Of a stretch of DNA of 64,000 bases, positions 1 through 9,793 are shown in pieces. The position numbers and the translations under genes were made by a program. The stretch comes from JAWLHK01 sp041690355 [NCBI: bacterium] (GTDB lineage Bacteria > J088 > JAWLBW01): assembly GCA_041690355.1 (NCBI GenBank), contig JAWLHK010000005.1:1-64000 (forward strand), read 5' to 3'. Within the stretch, counting starts at the first letter, position 1. Each line of letters opens with the position of its first letter. The notes under the pieces were generated by a model. It did no database searches. It saw only the letters and a program-made list of their open reading frames with translations, and was not told the DNA's origin.

Positions 1-62
1 CCCCCGCCCAGCAGGCCGAGGGCCACGCCAATCAACAGTGATAATGCAACAGCAAAAATCAT
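1..62 (-). CDS. TauE/SafE-family sulfite/anion exporter, N-terminus only
   Basis: Only the first 20 codons lie in the window; the gene runs off the left edge. The start ATG at 62 follows AGGA by a few bases. The visible residues form a hydrophobic helix ending in GVALGLLGGG, the glycine-rich turn typical of the first TauE/SafE repeat. Family members are membrane permeases for sulfite, sulfoacetate or other sulfur anions. It lies 106 bp downstream of the persulfide dioxygenase on the same strand, so it probably exports the sulfite which that enzyme makes. The assignment rests on a short stretch plus context. Confidence 0.6.
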   Translation of the reverse strand, partial: MIFAVALSLLIGVALGLLGG

Positions 63-117
63 GGCATTCCTAAAATACTGAAACCTTCATGAAAACAGGA
101 GAACGTGAACGCTCGAC

Positions 118-145
118 CGGCGGGGGGCTTCAACGCCCCCCGCCG
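118..145 (-). terminator. Strong GC hairpin between persulfide dioxygenase and TauE gene
   Basis: A perfect 11-bp inverted repeat (118-128 pairing with 135-145, stem CGGCGGGGGGC) encloses the loop TTCAAC. No T-run follows on the minus strand. It could be a weak terminator or a processing/attenuation structure that lowers expression of the permease gene relative to the dioxygenase. Confidence 0.5.
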
Positions 146-168
146 CCGAACGCACGAGGTAAGACGGA

Positions 169-1242
169 TCAGGCCGCGGTGCGCGCGACCGGGCGGCTTT
201 CCTGGTTCCACAGGAGCATCCCGCCGGCCATCGAAGCGATGCGCTGGAAGCCCATGTGTTCGAGGAGCTGGGCAGCCTTGCCCGAGCGTCCGCCCGAGCG
301 GCAGATGACCACGAGGGGTTCATGCCGGTCCCAGCCGTGCGCGGCATGCTGCAGCGTATCGAGGGGCACCAGTTCGGCCCCTTCGACGTGGCCCAGCTCG
401 CTCACGTACTCGTGCGGCTCGCGCACGTCGATCATGCGGAACTCACCCGGATGGCTCGCGACGAACTCCGGCATGACTTCGGGAATTCCCGTCGCCGTGC
501 GGGCGATCGGCGCCCAGGCCTTTTCAGGCTTCGGCTCGCCGGTGACCGTCTCGGCCACGCCGCACTTCAGGTTGGCCGGCAGGGCCTCGTCGATCTTCTT
601 CGGGTAAGCGAGCTTGAGCTCGTTCATGATCTTCACGAAATCGTCTTCGGTCTTTTCGCCGCCGACGCGCGGGTTGAACGACTTCTCTTCCCAGACCGTC
701 GACGACATGCGGCCCTTGTAATCATGGCCGGGGTAGATGACGGTGTCGTCGGGAAGCGTGAAGATCTTGTCCTTGATCGAATTGTAGAGCTTGCGCGAAT
801 CCCCCTGCTGGAAGTCCGTGCGGCCCGTACCGCGGATGAGCAGCGCGTCGCCGGTGAAAACCATCTTCTGGTCGTTGGTCACGTAGGTGACGCAGCCGTT
901 GGTGTGGCCCGGCGTCGAGCGAACCTCGAGCGCGTACTTGCCGAAGCGGATCGTATCGCCGTCACCCGCGAGCACGTCGGCACAGGCGGCCCCGCCATCC
1001 TTCGAAAGAACGGTCTTGCAGCCCAGGCGGGTGCGCAGCACGCCGGCGCCAGTCACGTGATCGGCGTGGACGTGGGTGTCCAGGCTGTAGAGCAGCTTGA
1101 AGCCGAGCTCTTCGATGAGGCCGGCGTCGCGTTCCACCTGATCGCGAACCGGGTCGATGATGACGGCTTCCTTCGATTCGGTGTCGGCTAGAATGTACGT
1201 GTACGTAGATGTTTCATTGTCGAACAGCTGGCGGAAGAACAT
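169..1242 (-). CDS. Persulfide dioxygenase-rhodanese fusion (ETHE1-like)
   Basis: This 357-aa protein has an N-terminal metallo-beta-lactamase fold (about 1-240) and a C-terminal rhodanese domain (about 250-350). Metal ligands are visible as THVHADH (His57, His59, Asp61, His62), His113 in PGHTNG, Asp132 in FTGD and His173 in YPGHDY. The rhodanese active-site cysteine is Cys314 in CRSGGRSG. ETHE1-type enzymes oxidise glutathione persulfide to sulfite in the cytoplasm, and the rhodanese domain transfers sulfane sulfur to or from thiosulfate. This domain order matches the described PRF fusion enzymes. It is transcribed away from a FisR-like activator, and a sigma-54 promoter precedes it. Confidence 0.92.
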   Translation of the reverse strand: MFFRQLFDNETSTYTYILADTESKEAVIIDPVRDQVERDAGLIEELGFKLLYSLDTHVHADHVTGAGVLRTRLGCKTVLSKDGGAACADVLAGDGDTIRFGKYALEVRSTPGHTNGCVTYVTNDQKMVFTGDALLIRGTGRTDFQQGDSRKLYNSIKDKIFTLPDDTVIYPGHDYKGRMSSTVWEEKSFNPRVGGEKTEDDFVKIMNELKLAYPKKIDEALPANLKCGVAETVTGEPKPEKAWAPIARTATGIPEVMPEFVASHPGEFRMIDVREPHEYVSELGHVEGAELVPLDTLQHAAHGWDRHEPLVVICRSGGRSGKAAQLLEHMGFQRIASMAGGMLLWNQESRPVARTAA

Positions 1243-1310
1243 GGTGTACCTCGTTTATGTGTCTTGCATTTCTCGGGGGGAGGTTTTCTCGTCCCCGTTG
1301 CAGGACCTAA

Positions 1311-1330
1311 GCAGCGGGAAGCGTGCCAAC
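1311..1330 (-). promoter_or_regulatory. Sigma-54 (-24/-12) promoter for the persulfide dioxygenase gene
   Basis: On the minus strand the sequence TTGGCACGCTTCCCGCT carries the invariant GG (1327-1326) and GC (1315-1314) separated by exactly ten bases. The -24 half TGGCACG is perfect; the -12 half is CCGCT instead of TTGCW. A start of transcription near 1302 would give a leader of about 60 nt. The divergent gene encodes a sigma-54 activator, which supports the call. Confidence 0.75.
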
Positions 1331-1369
1331 TTTTCTCGCCCGGAGGAACAAGGCCGCACGCGTCTGTCT

Positions 1370-1424
1370 ATTTCATTTTGAAACGAACCCTGATACATTA
1401 TATTTCAACACTGAAACAGATGAA
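1370..1424. promoter_or_regulatory. Palindromic upstream activator sites (TTTCA-N-TGAAA)
   Basis: Two imperfect palindromes, TTTCATTTTGAAA (about 1371-1383) and TTTCAACACTGAAA (about 1404-1417), are followed by another half site GATGAAACA just before the activator start codon. They lie about 70-115 bp upstream of the predicted sigma-54 start site, in the range used by Fis-type activators. This suggests binding by the adjacent regulator and autoregulation. Confidence 0.6.
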
Positions 1425-1429
1425 ACAGC

Positions 1430-2803
<1,374 letters not shown>

Positions 2804-2831
2804 AATGCCTAATGCCCGATGCCCGATGCCC
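2804..2831. repeat. Heptamer array (AATGCCC type)
   Basis: Four contiguous 7-nt units (AATGCCT, AATGCCC, GATGCCC, GATGCCC) start immediately after the stop codon of the sigma-54 activator. This is one member of the 7-nt-period array class seen across the window. Confidence 0.8.
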
Positions 2832-2936
2832 AACGGCGTCATCCCGGAGCGCCTCGAATCACCCTCGTTCCATCCCCCTCTCCTGCCGACGGTGCGGGGC
2901 CGCCGGCGCCGACAGCGCCGACGGGGGTGAGGTCCC

Positions 2937-3905
2937 ATGTGGACATCCCTCATCCTCCTGCTGATCGGCGGCAGCGTCCTCTACCTGGGCGCCGAGTGGC
3001 TCGTGAAAGGGGCCGCGGGAATCGCGCGCGTACTGGGCGTGCGGCCGCTGGTCATCGGCATGACCGTCGTCGCATTCGGCACGTCGGCGCCCGAACTCGT
3101 GATCGCCACGCTCTCGGCGTGGCGCGGCCACGGTGACATCGCGCTCGGCAACGTCATCGGCGCCAATGCGGCGAACCTCGGCTTCATTCTCGGGATGACC
3201 GGCCTGCTGGCGCCGCCACGCATCGACGCGCGGCTGTTGCGCCGTGAAGTTCCGGCCGTCCTCCTTGCGACGCTCGCCCTTCCGCTCTTTCTCGCCGACG
3301 GCATCCTTACGCGCACCGAGGCGGGGCTGTACTTTGCGGGCGCCGCGCTCTTTACAATCGCGCTGCTGCGCTCGCGCCTCAGCCGTTCCATGGAAACCGC
3401 CCAGAGCGCCGAGTCGGCGGCCGAAGCCGCGGGCGCACCGCGGGGGCGCGGGCTCGCGCGCCTCTCGGGCATCACGATCGCGGGCATGCTTCTGCTGGCG
3501 CTCGGCGGCGAAGCCGTGCTGCGAGGGGCCCTGGCCCTGGCGGCGCAGCTCGATGTCTCCGAACGGATCATCGGGCTGACCGTGGTGAGTGTAGGGACGA
3601 CCCTGCCCGAATTCGCAGCCTCACTCGTGGCCGCCCTGCGCCGGCAAGGCGGCATCGCGGTGGGCAACGTTCTCGGATCGAATCTGTTCAACCTGACGCT
3701 CATTCTCGGCGTGGCCGGACTGGTGCGTCCGATTTCGGGTATTCTCGGGGAGTACGCGGTTCCCCTGGCCTCACTTGTGGGGATCACCCTGCTCGCCGCC
3801 GTCGTGCTGCGCACCGAGCGGCAGATGACGCGCGTCGAGGGGGGCGTGCTGGTGGCCGCCTATGCGGGGTTTCTGGTGCTGATAGCGACGAGCGGCCACG
3901 CCTGA
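2937..3905 (+). CDS. Calcium/sodium antiporter, CaCA family (YrbG-like)
   Basis: This 322-aa integral membrane protein is built from two homologous halves. Each half carries the CaCA alpha-repeat signature: GTSAPEL plus GNVIGANAANLG in the first, and GTTLPEFAAS plus GNVLGSNLFNL in the second. The two Glu residues (in APE and LPE) are the expected ion ligands. Members exchange Ca2+ for Na+ or H+ across the inner membrane. About ten hydrophobic segments are present and the length is typical. The start ATG follows GGTGAGG. The gene appears to be a single-gene unit. Confidence 0.92.
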   Translation: MWTSLILLLIGGSVLYLGAEWLVKGAAGIARVLGVRPLVIGMTVVAFGTSAPELVIATLSAWRGHGDIALGNVIGANAANLGFILGMTGLLAPPRIDARLLRREVPAVLLATLALPLFLADGILTRTEAGLYFAGAALFTIALLRSRLSRSMETAQSAESAAEAAGAPRGRGLARLSGITIAGMLLLALGGEAVLRGALALAAQLDVSERIIGLTVVSVGTTLPEFAASLVAALRRQGGIAVGNVLGSNLFNLTLILGVAGLVRPISGILGEYAVPLASLVGITLLAAVVLRTERQMTRVEGGVLVAAYAGFLVLIATSGHA

Positions 3906-3924
3906 TTCCTGATTCCGGATTCCT
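3904..3924. repeat. Heptamer array (GATTCCT type)
   Basis: Units GATTCCT, GATTCCG, GATTCCT run from the antiporter stop codon into the spacer. The same array, including the following GAGC, recurs at 61885-61909 after cusA, showing that the sequence is dispersed. Confidence 0.8.
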
Positions 3925-4261
3925 GAGCATTCTTGTCCAAATGGGTTGCGGCGCGTAACCGTTCGGCCTGAGGAGCCGGGCCTTGGGAACCGGAATGCAA
4001 TTCTGGCGGCATGGTCTCGCAAGGGTGACGTCGCCGGCGTCTCGAAGGCCCAGCGTCGCGTGAATACCGTGTTCGAGGCGAAAAAACGCGCAATTGACTC
4101 ATGCCACGAGTAAGGTCGCGCAGACACTCTGGCCCCTCGACGAGCTCGGGGCGAACGGATTGCCGGCAGTCGACGCATGTCCCATCTGGACTGACGACTG
4201 AAGACTGTGGTCGCGCCTGTCAGTGCACGGCTGGAAATGGCGGACGGACCGAAAGCCCGCC
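3906..4261. other. 356-bp spacer: two heptamer arrays and a palindromic repeat, no gene
   Basis: The spacer lies between the convergent antiporter and esterase genes. It holds the GATTCCT array at its left end. It also holds an imperfect palindrome CCCCTCGACGAGCTCGGGG near 4134-4152 followed by CGAACGG, which resembles the widespread CTTCGACAAGCTCAGG-type dispersed repeat. A heptamer array (ACTGACG, ACTGAAG, ACTGTGG) lies at 4190-4210. No convincing coding sequence is present. Confidence 0.6.
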
Positions 4262-5254
4262 TCACTTCACCGTCACGACCGCGCCCCACTCCCCGTCCGG
4301 GCTCGTACCCTCGCGGAACTGCAGCCCGGCCTGCTCGTCGCCGGCAAGCTTCCACTCCAGCCAGGCGAGGACGTAAGCGTTCGTCATCGCTTTCACCTGG
4401 GCGTGCGGCAGCGTCCCGTCACGCAGGAAGTCGGTGAAATCCAGGTGCCCTGCCCCGTCGAATTCCACGAGCACCGATTCGGGCTCCGGGGCCTGTCCGT
4501 AGAAGTTCCGCAGATACGGCTCGAGGGGAAGATAGCGATCCTTCGTCGCGCCGAGGAGCAGGGTCGGCACCGCCAGAGTTGCGGCCCCTGCGCCGGTTTC
4601 CCCGAAAATCGGATGATTGAACGGCGTCAACCCGATGCAAGTGTCCACGCGGGCGTCGCGAAACGAACCCCACTCCGCCTGTGCCTCCCCCAGGTTGCAG
4701 TAGAGTGCGCTTCCGCCCGCGCACTGCTCGTCGACAGACGCTTCGTTCACCATGGCGCCGCAGACCGCGAGCGCGTCGAAGCCGCCGATGGAGTGGCCGA
4801 CCGCGGCCACCCCGGCCTCCACGGCGGCCTTCCACTTCGGGTCGGCGGCGGCCTGATCGAGGGCGAACTGCAGGTCGCGCACGCGGTGCACGTAGACGTC
4901 GCTTGCCGCCGGCGTCCCCAGGGTATCGCCGTAGTGATTGGGACCGAACACGAGAAAGCCGTGCCCGGCCAGGTGCTTGCCGAGAAACTGGTGGAACTCG
5001 CCGGCGCTCATGCTGCCATGCGAGAGCACGACGAGGCCGCGCAGCGCGACGTCGTCACCGGGTTCCCACACGGCGGTGGTCACCGGCCGCCCGCCCCGAT
5101 CGGCATCAACCCAGTCGCGCTTCGCGAAGACGTAGCCGTGCGGGCCTTTTTCGGCATAGTCTTCGATGGGGCGCGGCGCGAGCGGTTGCGGCGCCTCGTC
5201 CGCCGCCGAGCAGGCGACGGCGAGGAGAATCAGACACCAGAACAGCCGTCGCAT
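4262..5254 (-). CDS. Alpha/beta-hydrolase lipoprotein (dienelactone hydrolase/lipase-like)
   Basis: The product is 330 aa with start ATG at 5254, 7 nt after GGAGG; a GTG four codons upstream is less likely. The N-terminus is a lipoprotein signal ending LLAVAC, so the mature protein is probably membrane-anchored with Cys as first residue. The nucleophile elbow is GHSIGG, the oxyanion region is VVLSHGS, and the catalytic His lies in GAGHLDF. The fold suggests an esterase or lipase with unknown substrate. It is the last of three same-strand genes, 16 bp after a large lipoprotein gene, and shares with the first gene the theme of a lipid-anchored hydrolase. Confidence 0.82.
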   Translation of the reverse strand: MRRLFWCLILLAVACSAADEAPQPLAPRPIEDYAEKGPHGYVFAKRDWVDADRGGRPVTTAVWEPGDDVALRGLVVLSHGSMSAGEFHQFLGKHLAGHGFLVFGPNHYGDTLGTPAASDVYVHRVRDLQFALDQAAADPKWKAAVEAGVAAVGHSIGGFDALAVCGAMVNEASVDEQCAGGSALYCNLGEAQAEWGSFRDARVDTCIGLTPFNHPIFGETGAGAATLAVPTLLLGATKDRYLPLEPYLRNFYGQAPEPESVLVEFDGAGHLDFTDFLRDGTLPHAQVKAMTNAYVLAWLEWKLAGDEQAGLQFREGTSPDGEWGAVVTVK

Positions 5255-5270
5255 CGTCGCCTCCACAGGG

Positions 5271-7034
5271 TCAGAACATTCCGGTCACGTCGGGGAATCC
5301 GATCAGCAGATTGAGTACCTTGTTGAACGAGTACTGGCTTGCGGGGATCGCCTCGTCGCGCGGCACCGGGGCATTCCCGGGATCCTTCCCCGCATACGGC
5401 GCATCGTTGGCACAGCGGTCCTCTTCGTCGAGTGCCGCCAGATCGATGTACAGCATGCCGTTGAAGGTCGGGTCCTGCATCCACGCGTAGGTGTAGCGGC
5501 CGCTCGACGGCGCCACGCAGTCATCGGGAAGCCCCGGCACTTCGGCCGAACCGAGAACCGAAGCCGATTCGGCGCTCATCGTGAAGTACGTGGCCGCCGT
5601 GCCGTAGACCGACGGGCGGAAGTGCTCGCCGGGTCCGCACACGTAGCAGAACTCCTCGACGGGTCCCGTCCCCTCGGTCATGTAGTGCGCCGTATCCAGA
5701 GTGTTCAGCTCCACTTCAACGAGGAAGGCGTGATAGCCGTCGCCAAAGTAGTCCGCATCGTTGCCCGGCGGATTGTAGTCGCCGCGGGCAGGAAGGAACC
5801 TGCGAAGCGGAACGGCGTCCGAAAGATCCGTCGGAAAAAGACGCGACAGATCCACGGCGACGACGCCGGGAACCAGCGGAAGTCCGCCCACCAGCGTGTT
5901 CACTTCGGCGATGTTGAAGAGGCCCCCCTTCCCCTCCAGATTCTCGGCGACGCGATCGAGAAGCGCGTCGACCCGCGAGAGGAAGTCTTCGTTCAAAACT
6001 GCAAACACGATCGATTCCGCCGGTGGGCCGAAGCTCGTCCCCACGCCGATCGGGTAATTCCGGATCTCGAAGTCGCCGAAGGTAATCGTCGGATGTGCGT
6101 CGATGATACCGATCCACAGTTCGTCGCCGGGCCCGACCTTTCCGTCCAGATTCGCATCGACGTAGCCGAGCGCGCGGCGACGGGCTTCGGGTCCGTTCGC
6201 CTGGCGGAACAGGGTGTGCAGGCCGTCCTGCAGTGCCGCGAGCCCTTCGAGAAGCTTGCCGCGCGCCGTGGGAATGCGCTGCATGCGGTCGGGGTGCAGG
6301 GCCAGGAAAGTGGGCGAGTGTCCCAGCGCATCCGCAAGGCCGCGCAGCAGGAGGTCTTCGTCGTCGCGAGCCAGGGCTTCATCGACCAGGTCGAGGGCGC
6401 GAACGTAGTCGATGCGCAGATCATACCCGGAGATCCAGTTGATGCCGCCGTGAAGAATGTGCAGCACGCCGAGCAGCAGGCGCGCTTCGGCCTGCCCGAA
6501 CACGGTTCCCACGGTCACATGCGTGCGTCCCGCGGTTTCGAGCGGAATGCCGTTCGGAACCGTGAATTCGCATCCCCCCGCGATGACGTGCGCCAGAGCC
6601 GTCTCCATCGGCCCGATCATCCCGGAGACGGCCGGAAGGAGGAAGCTGGAAATGTAGCCGTCGATCTCCTCGGTGTACTGCGTGTCGGGCGTCGCCGACA
6701 GCGGCATGGGGACGCCGTTGCTGAGATCGTTGCCGTTGTCGTCGCCGTCCCAGTCACCGGCGTCCATGAGCCCGCCGACGAGTTCGAAGGCGATGGCGAG
6801 CGTGTAGCCGTAGTTGGCGGAACAGGACGCGGGCGCAAGTCCGGTCTCCGCGGCGACGACTTCGTGGAAGGTCGCGCGCGCCGAGCGGAACTTGCCGGCT
6901 TCGAGCAGGCGGGTGCCTTCTTCAATCTTCAGATCGACGACCGTGCGGGCAGGCGTCTCTTCGACGGTGCAGGCGGCCGTGCTCAACGAGAGAGCCAGAC
7001 CGGCCACAGCAGGGATCAGCGTGCGGAAGTTCAC
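5271..7034 (-). CDS. Large calcium-loop lipoprotein of unknown family
   Basis: The 587-aa product starts at a GTG (7034) that overlaps the stop of the upstream esterase gene (GTGA) and follows GGGAGGTG. The signal peptide ends in the lipobox STAAC. A short helical, TPR-like region follows (about 30-75). Asp-rich loops resembling EF-hands are DGDDNGND near residue 100 and DANLDGKVGPGDE in the middle. No enzyme motif was recognised. Short C-terminal motifs (LSRLF, FNGML) and the N-terminal layout recur in the lipoprotein at 43906-45522, suggesting a divergent paralog. Co-translation with lipoprotein esterases suggests a surface partner, perhaps in substrate binding or hand-over. Confidence 0.7.
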   Translation of the reverse strand: MNFRTLIPAVAGLALSLSTAACTVEETPARTVVDLKIEEGTRLLEAGKFRSARATFHEVVAAETGLAPASCSANYGYTLAIAFELVGGLMDAGDWDGDDNGNDLSNGVPMPLSATPDTQYTEEIDGYISSFLLPAVSGMIGPMETALAHVIAGGCEFTVPNGIPLETAGRTHVTVGTVFGQAEARLLLGVLHILHGGINWISGYDLRIDYVRALDLVDEALARDDEDLLLRGLADALGHSPTFLALHPDRMQRIPTARGKLLEGLAALQDGLHTLFRQANGPEARRRALGYVDANLDGKVGPGDELWIGIIDAHPTITFGDFEIRNYPIGVGTSFGPPAESIVFAVLNEDFLSRVDALLDRVAENLEGKGGLFNIAEVNTLVGGLPLVPGVVAVDLSRLFPTDLSDAVPLRRFLPARGDYNPPGNDADYFGDGYHAFLVEVELNTLDTAHYMTEGTGPVEEFCYVCGPGEHFRPSVYGTAATYFTMSAESASVLGSAEVPGLPDDCVAPSSGRYTYAWMQDPTFNGMLYIDLAALDEEDRCANDAPYAGKDPGNAPVPRDEAIPASQYSFNKVLNLLIGFPDVTGMF

Positions 7035-8002
7035 TGCGCACCTCCCAGGATTTCGTCGAGAAAGATTTCGGTCTCTTCGAGCGTGAGCCGCATCTGTTCG
7101 CTGTTGAAGAACGCGTCGTAGCCGTGGGTGCCGCCGGGGATCAGGGCCACGCGGTTGTAGACGCCGAACCCATCCATCTTCTTGCCCATGTCGACCGACT
7201 GCTGCCAGGGGACGAGCGGATCGGCGGTGCCCTGAATGAAGAGCATGGGGGCCGTCTTTTCGTTCACGTGGCTGATGGGCGAGAAGTAGTAGAGTTCCGC
7301 ATCGGTGGGATGGGGGATGCCGGTGGCCTTCGCGAACATGCTCTCGAGTTCGATGCGCTGCTCCTGGATGGCGACGAAGTCCATGACGCCGTAGACGGGG
7401 ATGGCCGCGAAGATCGTGACGTCCTCCTGCGGATGAGTGGAACAGGTGGGATCCCACTCGGTCTCGTACTGCGTCGTCGCGAGCATGGCCGTCAGGTGGC
7501 CGCCTGCGGAACCGCCGGAGACGAAGAGGCGGTCGGGGTTCAGGTTCCAGTGCGCGGCTTCGCCCTTCAGGTAGCGGATGGCGCACTTGGTGTCCTGCAC
7601 CTGGCCGAGGATCGGATTTTCAGGCGCCAGCTCGTAATCGATGTCGAAGAAGGCGATGCCGCGGCAGGCGAAGTATTCGCCCCAAAGGCGCGCATTGCGC
7701 AGGTTCTTGTGGCCGCCTGTCCAGCCGCCGCCGTGGATGTTCAGGACCACCGGCGTGGGGCCGTCGCTTTCGTACGGCAGCCAGAAGTCGCCGGTCATCT
7801 GCTTGTCGGGATCGTAGGTGATGTCGGTGACCTGCCTGAAGTAGCGGCGCGGTTCGAGTACGGTCTGCTCGTCGCGCACGTCGACGCACAGCTGCGCGCC
7901 TTCGGGCACGGTGTCGATCGTCACCTCGGGCGCCGGCTCGGGTTCGGCGCAGGCGACGGCCAGCGGAACCAGCAGGAGCGGAAGCAATCTGCGAAAGGGC
8001 AT
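7031..8002 (-). CDS. Alpha/beta-hydrolase lipoprotein, HSL/BD-FAE-type esterase
   Basis: The 323-aa product starts at ATG 8002, preceded by GAGGAG at good spacing; longer in-frame extensions lie in repeat sequence and were rejected. The lipobox is LAVAC. Hormone-sensitive-lipase-type motifs are clear: oxyanion HGGGW, nucleophile GGSAGG, acid in GTADPLVP and His in GGTHGYD. Such enzymes cleave acyl or feruloyl esters. Lipid anchoring implies periplasmic or surface activity. It is the first gene of a three-gene operon with a GTGA overlap to the next gene. Confidence 0.87.
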   Translation of the reverse strand: MPFRRLLPLLLVPLAVACAEPEPAPEVTIDTVPEGAQLCVDVRDEQTVLEPRRYFRQVTDITYDPDKQMTGDFWLPYESDGPTPVVLNIHGGGWTGGHKNLRNARLWGEYFACRGIAFFDIDYELAPENPILGQVQDTKCAIRYLKGEAAHWNLNPDRLFVSGGSAGGHLTAMLATTQYETEWDPTCSTHPQEDVTIFAAIPVYGVMDFVAIQEQRIELESMFAKATGIPHPTDAELYYFSPISHVNEKTAPMLFIQGTADPLVPWQQSVDMGKKMDGFGVYNRVALIPGGTHGYDAFFNSEQMRLTLEETEIFLDEILGGAQ

Positions 8003-8107
8003 GGATCTCCTCGGGAGCGGAGGGGTGCGCCAATTAAACGCACGTTCAGCAGAGGATAATCTACCGCATCTGTGACGGCATGCCAAACCGGGGCGCTGCT
8101 CTTTGGG

Positions 8108-8135
8108 CGCTGGTCGCCGGACGCTGGTCGCTAGG
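8108..8135. repeat. Heptamer array (CGCTGGT type)
   Basis: Four in-phase 7-nt units are present: CGCTGGT, CGCCGGA, CGCTGGT, CGCTAGG. The array lies in the long spacer upstream of the esterase operon. Confidence 0.75.
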
Positions 8136-8539
8136 CCCCTCGTCTCCCGTGGCTGCAATTGCTCAAAGCGTTCCCCGGGGGGATTGGGGTGGTGTCGCTG
8201 AAGTACATTTTCCACGCGGAGGCGCGGAGCCGCGGAGAGGACGACCGCACGAACCCTGCTCCTCTCGGTTTGCGGCTCGTCTCGATTTCCGGCTCTTGTT
8301 TCGTTCCCCCCAGTCTCCCCAGTCCCCCTCTCTCCCCAGTCCTCCACTCCCGTCCTGAGCTGACGGGCGCAGAGCAGACCGGGTATGCACGTGGTTGCTC
8401 CGTGCGCACCGTGCGCCCGTGCTCGCATTCACGCCGTCGAGCGGAGTTTATCCCGACGAAGGGAGGGGCTCCACTACGCTCCGTCGGCTCAATGCGGGAA
8501 GCCAGGTTTCCAACTTCCGGGTCCGGGGGGACGCCGCCG

Positions 8540-8800
8540 GTGCATTCTGTGTTCCGCATGGCGGCGGCGAGCATGCGTATGCTCTGACTTCCGGGCGCCA
8601 ATCCTGGCAGGCTGTGCACTCGTGCACCAGGATAGCCCCCTCGCTGCCGCTCGGGGGGACAGTACTCCCGGGAGCCGCAAGGCCTCCGGCGGCGAAGACC
8701 GCAGGTCGCGCGCCCTTGGACGAAGTCCAGTGTCCTTGCCTCACGCCCTTGCTTCGCCCCCCCTCTCCCACTCCCCCACTCTCCCACTCCGCCTCACGCC
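8540..8800 (-). repeat. Copy A of the ~300-bp dispersed element
   Basis: On the minus strand it begins with a G-rich run of GGGAGTGG type. It continues with CGCCGGAGGCC, the core CCCCCCGAGCGGCAGCGAGG followed by GGGCTATC (8631-8660), a GTGCAC-rich stretch, CATGCTCGCCGCCGCCATG and finally GCACCGGCGGCGTC. The same blocks in the same order occur at 46918-47255 and 54891-55160. Confidence 0.8.
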
Positions 8801-8866
8801 CCGCGACGGCCCGCAGGCACCAATTGCACAACCGCCGCCCCATCCTGTACCTTGACTTCCGCCACC

Positions 8867-9586
8867 ATGAAAACGCGCGCCATGATTCTCGCCGCCGGGT
8901 TCGGGACCCGGCTCCGTCCGCTGACCCTCGAAACCCCCAAACCGCTGGTGGAGGTCGGCGGCGAGCCGCTCATCGCGCGTACCATCCGCAACCTGCAGGC
9001 CGCGGGCATCACCGAGATCGTGATCAACCTGCATCACCTCGGGCACCGGATCCGCGAGGCGCTCGGCACCGGCGCGCAGTACGGAGTGGAACTCGTCTAC
9101 AGCGAAGAAGCGGAAATCCTCGGTTCCGGGGGCGGCATCAAGCTCGCCGAGCCGCACCTGCGCGGCGGGACCTTCCTCGTCGTGAACGGCGACGCCCTCA
9201 TGCAGCCCGACTATGCGGAACTGCTCGCCTTCCACCGGGCGCGGAATGCCCTGGCGACCATGGTCCTGCGCCCCGACGAGGACCCCGACAAGTGGGGGGC
9301 CATCGAAATCGACGCCGACCAGCGCATCCGCCAGTTCGTGAAGAAGCTGCCGCCGGTTGACGTGCCGCTGCGGCGGCTCATGTTCACCGGCGTGCACGTG
9401 CTCGAACCCGCTGTCTTCGACTACCTGCCGACGACCTTCTCGTCGATCAACGAGGTCTTTTACCCCCGCGCCATCACCGAGGGCAAGCCGATCTTCGGCT
9501 ACGTCTACGACGGCTACTGGTCAGACGTGGGCACCTGGGAAGCCCTCGAAACCGTCCGGCGCGATGCGGCCCTGGGCCTCTTCTGA
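8867..9586 (+). CDS. NDP-sugar nucleotidyltransferase (MurU/RmlA-like)
   Basis: The 239-aa product, start ATG 8867, has the sugar-1-phosphate nucleotidyltransferase signature AAGFGTRLRPLT with KP(L)VEVGG following, GSGGG in the middle and VNGDA for metal binding. The enzyme transfers a nucleotidyl group from NTP to a hexose-1-phosphate in the cytoplasm. The short length without a C-terminal left-handed helix is closest to MurU (MurNAc-1-phosphate uridylyltransferase) and small mannose-1-phosphate guanylyltransferases. No amgK-type kinase is adjacent, so the substrate is open. Confidence 0.85.
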   Translation: MKTRAMILAAGFGTRLRPLTLETPKPLVEVGGEPLIARTIRNLQAAGITEIVINLHHLGHRIREALGTGAQYGVELVYSEEAEILGSGGGIKLAEPHLRGGTFLVVNGDALMQPDYAELLAFHRARNALATMVLRPDEDPDKWGAIEIDADQRIRQFVKKLPPVDVPLRRLMFTGVHVLEPAVFDYLPTTFSSINEVFYPRAITEGKPIFGYVYDGYWSDVGTWEALETVRRDAALGLF

Positions 9587-9732
9587 AGTGACGAGTGACG
9601 AGTCAGGACAATTGACAATTTACGATTGACGATTGACGATTTCCAGCAAGTACCTTGAAGCCAAGGCCCTTGCTTGTTGGCGCTCAGCGCTTGGTGCTTG
9701 GCGCTTGTGACCGTCGACTGACGACTGATGAC
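9587..9732. repeat. Long composite heptamer array cluster
   Basis: Eight in-phase units run from 9587 to 9642 (AGTGACG twice, AGTCAGG, ACAATTG, ACAATTT, ACGATTG twice, ACGATTT). After a short non-repeat core, eight more run from 9677 to 9732 (TTGGCGC, TCAGCGC, TTGGTGC, TTGGCGC, TTGTGAC, CGTCGAC, TGACGAC, TGATGAC). Different heptamers are fused without losing the 7-nt frame. The core between them resembles, in reverse orientation, the core of the 13220-13413 repeat. Confidence 0.85.
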
Positions 9733-9793
9733 TGGGGGTGGGTCCCGCCGCCCCCCCCTGCTACAATCAGGGTTCTCTGTCCGGAGGGTTACC

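Larger units (their letters stand above)
8003..8866. other. 864-bp spacer composed mostly of dispersed repeats
   Basis: No gene is supported here. The spacer contains a heptamer array (8108-8135), an 8-nt-period run of CGCGGA (about 8214-8238), a pyrimidine-rich run with CCCCAGT (about 8310-8350), and a stretch starting GAGCTGACGGGCGCAG (about 8356) related to the 85-bp repeat. One copy of the ~300-bp dispersed element lies at about 8540-8800 in minus orientation. Confidence 0.65.

Noticed and set aside
5166-7121. 651-codon open frame on the plus strand
   Set aside because: It is antisense to the large lipoprotein gene and shows no domain or ribosome-binding site.
5271-7586. Long N-terminal extension of the large lipoprotein (771 aa)
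   Set aside because: The extension overlaps the esterase gene out of frame. The GTG at 7034 follows a good Shine-Dalgarno and begins a lipoprotein signal peptide.
8003-8866. Coding sequences in the long repeat-rich spacer
   Set aside because: Open frames here contain low-complexity peptides from repeats, lack ribosome-binding sites and differ between element copies, so they are not conserved proteins.
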